This document shows positions 59,208-64,000 of a stretch of DNA of 64,000 bases, in pieces (the stretch's first letter is position 1; each line of letters opens with the position of its first letter). The stretch spans positions 3,658,001 to 3,722,000 of the forward strand of contig NZ_CP020919.1 of assembly GCF_003076475.1 (NCBI RefSeq), given 5' to 3'. This DNA is from Flavobacterium kingsejongi (GTDB taxonomy: Bacteria > Bacteroidota > Bacteroidia > Flavobacteriales > Flavobacteriaceae). The notes beneath the pieces were generated by a model. It ran no database searches, was not told the DNA's origin, and worked only from the letters and a program-made list of their open reading frames with translations. Position numbers and translations under genes: made by a program.

Positions 59208-59969
59208 ATGAACCGGATACATACTACATTATTAGAAAATAAAAAATCACTATCTATCTATTTTACAGCAGGATTTACGCAACTTAACGACACTGTTACT
59301 TTAATAGAAGAATTAGAAAAAAATGGTGTTGATTTCATCGAAATCGGACTTCCTTTTAGTGATCCTTTAGCAGACGGACCTATTATACAAGCCAGTTCCA
59401 AACAAGCTTTAAGCAACGGAATGACTACTAAAATACTCTTTGAACAGCTCCAAAATATCCGGAAAACAGTCAAAATCCCATTATTAATCATGGGCTATTT
59501 CAACCCGATACTCCAATATGGTGTAGAAGCTTTCTGTATTCAGTGCAGTAAAATCGGGATTGACGGCTTGATCATTCCGGATCTCCCACTGGAAATTTAC
59601 AAAGCCGAATACGAACCCCTGTTCCTAAAACACGGATTATCAGCCATATTCCTCGTTACACCCCAAACTTCCGATAGCCGGATCCTGGAAATCGATGCCG
59701 CTTCTTCCACTTTTATCTACCTCGTTAGTACAGCAGCCGTTACCGGGGGAGCAGGAGAATTTGGTCCTGAACAAATGGATTATTTCAAAAGAATTGCCGC
59801 TATGAATCTTAAAAACCCACTCATTACCGGTTTTGGAATTAGCTCTCAAAAAACGTTTTCGCAAGCTTCTGAGCATACGAAAGGAGCCATTATCGGAAGC
59901 GCTTTTGTCAATTTCATTAAAAACAACAGAATTGAAGATGTTAAATTATTTATCGAAAATATACTTTAA
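59208..59969 (+). CDS. trpA: Tryptophan synthase alpha chain
   Basis: 253-aa TIM barrel; cleaves indole-glycerol phosphate and passes indole to TrpB. Catalytic Glu in FIEIGLPFSDPLADGPIIQA, catalytic Asp in IDGLIIPDLPLEIY, YLVSTAAVTG, and GFGISSQKTF. Last gene of trpEGDCFBA. It is 56 bp after trpB. Confidence 0.96.
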   Translation: MNRIHTTLLENKKSLSIYFTAGFTQLNDTVTLIEELEKNGVDFIEIGLPFSDPLADGPIIQASSKQALSNGMTTKILFEQLQNIRKTVKIPLLIMGYFNPILQYGVEAFCIQCSKIGIDGLIIPDLPLEIYKAEYEPLFLKHGLSAIFLVTPQTSDSRILEIDAASSTFIYLVSTAAVTGGAGEFGPEQMDYFKRIAAMNLKNPLITGFGISSQKTFSQASEHTKGAIIGSAFVNFIKNNRIEDVKLFIENIL

Positions 59970-60036
59970 ATAATAAATCCATAGCTACTGGTAAACAATA
60001 ATTTAAACATTTACTATAGAAAAACTCTATGGATTA

Positions 60037-60065
60037 AAAATCAGCCAGACGGCTGATTTTTTAAG
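60037..60065 (+). terminator. trp operon terminator
   Basis: AAAATCAGCC and GGCTGATTTT around the four-base loop AGAC, then two further T. Confidence 0.85.
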
Positions 60066-60087
60066 TTAAAATAAAGTTAAAATTAAA

Positions 60088-60120
60088 TTAAACAAACGTT
60101 TAACTTAAACGGGTGTTTAA
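60088..60120 (+). promoter_or_regulatory. Two TetR operators upstream of the EmrAB-like operon
   Basis: TTAAAC-AAAC-GTTTAA at 60088-60103 and TTAAAC-GGGT-GTTTAA at 60105-60120: two perfect 6+6 inverted repeats with 4-bp spacers, centres 17 bp apart. They end 31 bp before the tetR start and probably bind its product. Confidence 0.75.
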
Positions 60121-60151
60121 CTTTGTGCCGGATTTAAAAACCCCCATTAAA

Positions 60152-60775
60152 ATGACCGAGTTTAACGAGAAACAGATTGACATCCTCCAGGTAGCTGAAA
60201 GGCTGTTTGCAGAGAAAGGTTTCGACGGGACTTCAATACGGGATATTTCGAAAGAAGCAAAAATCAACATTGCCATGATATCCTATTATTTCGGGTCTAA
60301 AGAAAAGCTCCTTGAGGCTTTGATTTTCTCCCGGACGGCAGACTTAAAAATCCAATTGGAAAACCTCCGGAATGAGGCCATCCCCCCAATGGAAAAAATT
60401 GACCGGCTGATTGAATTCTATGTCCACCGAATTAATAAAAACAAATGCATTTACCAGATCCTTCACTTCGAGTTTTCGTCTCAAAAAAGATCGGTAGATT
60501 TCAAGGCATTTACAGAGGTTAAAAAAAGTAATTTATTATCTTTAGAGAAGATTATTACGGAAGGCCAGGATCTTGGAATTTTTAAAAAAAATATCGTCAT
60601 CGCGCTCATCCCTCCTACCATTTTAGGAACCTATTTTCACTTCAACATGAATCGCCCCTATTACGAGGAAATTTTTGATTTGAAAACAGAGCAGGATTAT
60701 GATAACTATATAAAAACAGATTTAACAAAGCACATTCAACAAACCATTAAAGCTCTTCTCGTTTATGAAAATTAA
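60152..60775 (+). CDS. TetR-family regulator of the following efflux operon
   Basis: 207 aa. HTH: EKQIDILQVAERLFAEKGFD, then TSIRDISKEAKINIAMISYYFGSKEKLL. A start 39 bp upstream would run close to the operators, so MTEFNEKQ is chosen. The C-terminal half is helical (AIPPMEKIDRLIEFYVHRIN). Its 3' end overlaps the TolC-like gene by 11 bp, so it is the first gene of the efflux operon and represses its own transcription. Confidence 0.9.
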   Translation: MTEFNEKQIDILQVAERLFAEKGFDGTSIRDISKEAKINIAMISYYFGSKEKLLEALIFSRTADLKIQLENLRNEAIPPMEKIDRLIEFYVHRINKNKCIYQILHFEFSSQKRSVDFKAFTEVKKSNLLSLEKIITEGQDLGIFKKNIVIALIPPTILGTYFHFNMNRPYYEEIFDLKTEQDYDNYIKTDLTKHIQQTIKALLVYEN

Positions 60776-62108
60776 AAATTTTCTACTGAGTCTTTTTTTC
60801 CTGTTTGGTATATCCGAAATATATGCCCAGGAAAAAAGTACACTCACCCTTGATGAGGCTATTAATTTAGCACTCACAAAAAGCACCGAAGCAAATTTGG
60901 CCAACACCAAAGTTGCGAGTTCGCAATACGAACTACAGACTGTAAAAAACAACCAGTATCCAACCCTTAAAATTTCGGGCCAGTACCAACGTCTTACGGA
61001 AGCTAATGTTAACTTCAAAATCAACACTGGAGGTTCTTCTACAGAGGAAGGTGAAACTACTGCTTCGCCAAAAGTAAACCAGTTGGTTTTGGGGCAAGCC
61101 AGTTTGGCTGTACCCCTGTTCAGTGGTTTTAAAATCAGGAACAGCATTAAGGCTTCTGAAAACATGTTGCAGGCAGAAACCTACAATGCTAAAAATACAA
61201 AAGAACAATTGGCCATGAATGTGGTGATTCTTTATGTGAACCTTTACAAGGCACAACAGTCGGTTGCCCTGATCAATGAAAACATCGTCAGTGCCAAACA
61301 ACGCGTCAAAGATTTTACTGCGATGGAGGAAAATGGACTGATTGCCCGTAATGATCTTTTGAAAGCACAATTGCAGGCTTCCAATATTCAACTGTCCTTA
61401 GACGAAGCCAAAAAACAAGTGACCACAATCACCTACCAGTTGGCTACGTTACTGAAGCTTCCTGAAAATACGCAAATCACACCGAGTGATCCTATTTTTG
61501 GAAATGCGCTGAATGCTACTGCCACCATCAATGAAAATGATGCACTGGAAGGGCGAAGCGACCTGGAATCCTTAAGATGGCAACAAAAAGCTTCGGAAGC
61601 CAATATCAAAATTGCACAGGCTAATTATTACCCTTCTTTATCTTTAACTGGAGGTTATGTTGCTTTTAATCTTCAAAACGTCTTAGAAGTCACCAATGCG
61701 ATTAATTTCGGTATTGGATTGTCTTATGACCTGTCTTCTATTTTCAAAAACAACAAAGACGTGAAATTAGCAACCAGCCGTGCTTCTGAGACAAGACAGT
61801 CCGTAGAGCTATTAACAGACCGTGTAAAAGTAGAAGTGCAGGAAGCACAGGAAAACTACAACCTGATGATCAAGCAAAATAAAGTATATGTGGAAGCTAC
61901 AGGACAGGCTACTGAAAATTACAGAATTGTAAAAGACAAATACGACAATGGGCTTTCGGACACCAATGACCTGCTGGAAGCCGACGTGCAACAATTGCAA
62001 TCCAAAATCAACGAAGCCTATTCAAAAGCAGATATTACTCAAAGTTATTACGCCTTGCTGAACGCCTCTGGAAAATTAACCAACTCATTCAACCTTACCA
62101 AAAATTAA
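60765..62108 (+). CDS. TolC-family outer membrane efflux protein
   Basis: 447 aa. Signal peptide MKIKNFLLSLFFLFGISEIYA, then the outer_efflux_protein pattern: LTLDEAINLALTKSTEANLA, NNQYPTLKISGQYQRLTEAN, LAVPLFSGFKIRNSIKASEN, then the second repeat ESLRWQQKASEANIKIAQAN and YYPSLSLTGGY. No lipobox, unlike the RND partner protein in this window. Channel component for the HlyD/DHA2 pump downstream. Confidence 0.93.
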   Translation: MKIKNFLLSLFFLFGISEIYAQEKSTLTLDEAINLALTKSTEANLANTKVASSQYELQTVKNNQYPTLKISGQYQRLTEANVNFKINTGGSSTEEGETTASPKVNQLVLGQASLAVPLFSGFKIRNSIKASENMLQAETYNAKNTKEQLAMNVVILYVNLYKAQQSVALINENIVSAKQRVKDFTAMEENGLIARNDLLKAQLQASNIQLSLDEAKKQVTTITYQLATLLKLPENTQITPSDPIFGNALNATATINENDALEGRSDLESLRWQQKASEANIKIAQANYYPSLSLTGGYVAFNLQNVLEVTNAINFGIGLSYDLSSIFKNNKDVKLATSRASETRQSVELLTDRVKVEVQEAQENYNLMIKQNKVYVEATGQATENYRIVKDKYDNGLSDTNDLLEADVQQLQSKINEAYSKADITQSYYALLNASGKLTNSFNLTKN

Positions 62109-62122
62109 AAAGTATTTTCACA

Positions 62123-63202
62123 ATGGAAAAGAAAGAAACAAATAAGAAATTTACCATCATCATTATTGCTTTGGTATCCATAGGCCTCGTTTATGGAATC
62201 TACAAGTATGTGCACTCGCTTTCTCACGAAACTACCGATGATGCCCAGATTGAAAAAAACATGAACCCTATCATTCCGAGGGTAACAGGATATGTTACCA
62301 AAGTATATGTGAAAGATAATGACTTTGTCAAAAAAGGCGATACCCTTTTCACTATCGATGACAAAGATTACCAGGTCAAAGTAGAAGAAGCAAACGCTGC
62401 TTTAGTTGCTGCACAAGGTAACCTGGAAGTATCCAAAGCAGATATCGGTGGTGCCCTGGCCAATATTTCTATTTCTGAAGCTAACATCTCTTCTGCAGGC
62501 GGAAACATCGAAACTGCAAAAATCAGGCTTTCGAGAGCTACAAATGACTTTGTACGCTACCAAAACCTGTATAAAAACAAATCGATTACCAAACAACAGT
62601 TTGAGCAGGCTGAAGCCGCAAAACTGGAAGCGGAAAGCGAAGTTCGTATTTTACAACAACAACAGAAAGCCAGCAGTTTCCAAAAATCGGTTGCTTCTTC
62701 CCGTTCTAATGTAACGAACAAACAAACTGAAGTTGCCGCAGCTAATATCAAAAGAGCACAGGCGGTTCTTGATGCAGCAAAATTAAACCTGAGTTACACT
62801 GTAGTTACCGCCTCTATTGACGGACAGGTTTCTAAAATCAACATTCAGCCGGGACAATTAGTACAACCGGGACAATCCCTGTTTTATATCATCAACAACA
62901 GTGAAGCCTGGGTTATTGCCAATTTCAAAGAAACCCAGTTGAGCAAAATGGTTATTGGACAAAAAGTGGGCATCTCTGTCGATGCCTATCCTGATACAGA
63001 ATTCATGGGAACGATCACCTCTTTCTCTCCTGCTACCGGCGCACGTTTCTCTTTGCTGCCTCCGGATAATGCTACTGGAAACTTTGTAAAAACAATTCAA
63101 AGGCTACCGGTAAAAATCAGCCTGGATGCCAATAACGATCCTGAAAAAATCAAAAATCTGCGTCCAGGAATGAATGTAGATGTTGATGTACATTTAAAAT
63201 AA
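62123..63202 (+). CDS. HlyD/EmrA-family membrane fusion protein
   Basis: 359 aa. Short cytosolic head, one membrane helix (FTIIIIALVSIGLVYGIYKY), then TDDAQIEKNMNPIIPRVTGY (EmrA signature, with the T-x-DA-x-I region), VYVKDNDFVKKGDTLFTIDD, a long coiled hairpin, and ASIDGQVSKINIQPGQLVQP. It links the inner-membrane DHA2 transporter to the TolC-like channel across the periplasm. It lies 14 bp after the tolC-like gene. Confidence 0.94.
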   Translation: MEKKETNKKFTIIIIALVSIGLVYGIYKYVHSLSHETTDDAQIEKNMNPIIPRVTGYVTKVYVKDNDFVKKGDTLFTIDDKDYQVKVEEANAALVAAQGNLEVSKADIGGALANISISEANISSAGGNIETAKIRLSRATNDFVRYQNLYKNKSITKQQFEQAEAAKLEAESEVRILQQQQKASSFQKSVASSRSNVTNKQTEVAAANIKRAQAVLDAAKLNLSYTVVTASIDGQVSKINIQPGQLVQPGQSLFYIINNSEAWVIANFKETQLSKMVIGQKVGISVDAYPDTEFMGTITSFSPATGARFSLLPPDNATGNFVKTIQRLPVKISLDANNDPEKIKNLRPGMNVDVDVHLK

Positions 63203-63371
63203 AGTTTTCCGGCAATACTACCGCCTTTAGCTGATTTTATAATCGATTGGCCTATCAATACGGCAGTATTCCTGATTTACAGCTGCAGCGTATCATCTGC
63301 TGCAGCTGTACTTAACAACCCATTACGCGACCGAAGGTCTACTATACCATACATTTTAAACAAAATATTAA

Positions 63372-64000
63372 ATGGAAGCAACTGCAGGAGAAGACAGTTT
63401 AGTCGAATACGGCTTCAGGAGGGTGATCATTACGATTACTGCGGTACTTTGCGCCCTGCTGGAGATCGTCGATACCACGATCGTTAATGTCGCTTTAACC
63501 GACATGCGCGGAAGCCTTGGTGCAACCCTAACCGACGTTGCCTGGGTAATTACTGCTTATGCGATTGCAAACGTAATCGTAATCCCAATGACCAGCTGGC
63601 TGTCACAGCAATTTGGAAGACGGAATTATTTTGCCGTTTCAATTATTATATTTACCGTTTCATCATTTTTATGCGGAAACGCCTCCAATATCTGGGAACT
63701 CGTAGCCTTCCGTTTCATACAAGGGCTTGGAGGAGGTGCCTTACTGGTAACCGCACAGACTATCATTACAGAAAGTTATCCTGTGGCGAAACGTGGAATG
63801 GCACAAGCCATCTACGGGATGGGAGTTATTGTAGGGCCTACTTTAGGGCCGCCTTTGGGAGGTTACCTGGTGGAAAATTATTCCTGGCCTTATATTTTCT
63901 ATATCAATATCCCATTGGGTATTATCGCTACATTACTAACACTGACCTATGTTAAAAGCCCGAAATATGGCGAGAAATTAAAAGCCAACCAGGTCGACTG
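63372..64000 (+). CDS. MFS transporter, DHA2 (EmrB/QacA) family, N-terminal part
   Basis: The first 209 codons of a 14-helix drug/proton antiporter, cut by the right edge. LLEIVDTTIVNVALTDMRGS (EmrB motif D1 with D-x-T-I-V-N-V-A), TDVAWVITAYAIANVIVIPM, motif A SQQFGRRNYF, RFIQGLGGGALLVTAQTIIT (motif B), and motif C-like GVIVGPTLGPPLGGYLVE. Inner-membrane partner of the HlyD and TolC proteins encoded just upstream. Confidence 0.94.
   Translation, partial: MEATAGEDSLVEYGFRRVIITITAVLCALLEIVDTTIVNVALTDMRGSLGATLTDVAWVITAYAIANVIVIPMTSWLSQQFGRRNYFAVSIIIFTVSSFLCGNASNIWELVAFRFIQGLGGGALLVTAQTIITESYPVAKRGMAQAIYGMGVIVGPTLGPPLGGYLVENYSWPYIFYINIPLGIIATLLTLTYVKSPKYGEKLKANQVD

Overview
The window reads as chromosomal DNA of a Flavobacterium-like member of the Bacteroidetes. 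The base composition is AT-rich. Several promoters carry the flavobacterial -7 element TAnnTTTG. There is a SusC-type TonB receptor, a type IX secretion (T9SS) adhesin with a gliding-motility-type C-terminal domain, an associated PorP/SprF protein, and a tmRNA whose tag ends NNYALAA. No rRNA, stand-alone tRNA or CRISPR array was seen.

Layout. 1-5 kb: the start of a susC gene, a large membrane-anchored Y_Y_Y/LuxR-type regulator next to it, and a saccharopine/alanine-dehydrogenase-like oxidoreductase. 5.1-7.3 kb: ssrA (tmRNA), followed by a 1.7-kb AT-rich islet bounded by an exact 16-bp repeat that starts at the tmRNA 3' end. The islet holds a gene remnant and an esterase. 7.3-17 kb: accessory and housekeeping singletons (serine hydrolase, GNAT, methionine aminopeptidase, SDR, HD hydrolase, YdeI-like, DUF1569, WYL regulator, a stefin-like protein, hypotheticals). 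Broken 3' ends of the YdeI and GNAT genes flank the SDR gene. 17-30.6 kb: a degenerate S24-type repressor divergent from a three-gene T9SS locus: a giant adhesin (about 3,160 aa if one frameshift is repaired, with 17 in-register 240-bp repeats plus two degenerate ones), a PorP/SprF protein and a TPR/PD40/OmpA protein. 30.7-39.5 kb: a CPA2 antiporter and a tetR-controlled RND efflux operon with four copies of a 17-bp operator. 39.7-43.5 kb: a gapN-like dehydrogenase, a small protein and a second tetR, each with a GAACGTT-type operator upstream. 43.7-46.7 kb: an IS21-family element inserted in the lipobox of a small lipoprotein gene. 46.8-51.3 kb: a CDF transporter, a rhodanese/redoxin/TlpA cluster, and a MarR-nitroreductase-YceI group with three palindromic operators. 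51.3-60 kb: cysE-cysK divergent from the complete trpEGDCFBA operon. Each starts with a short leader peptide followed by an intrinsic terminator: three Trp codons for trp, two Cys codons for cys. 60-64 kb: a third tetR leading into a TolC/HlyD/DHA2 (EmrAB-like) efflux operon that runs off the window.

How it fits together. Much of the visible biology is envelope and regulation: three local repressors with readable operators in front of efflux or metabolic genes, a MarR circuit with three operators, two attenuators sharing one intergenic region, and a T9SS surface adhesin with its dedicated outer-membrane partners. The strongest candidate for something little described is the cysteine-codon leader and terminator in front of cysE-cysK, back to back with the trp attenuator.
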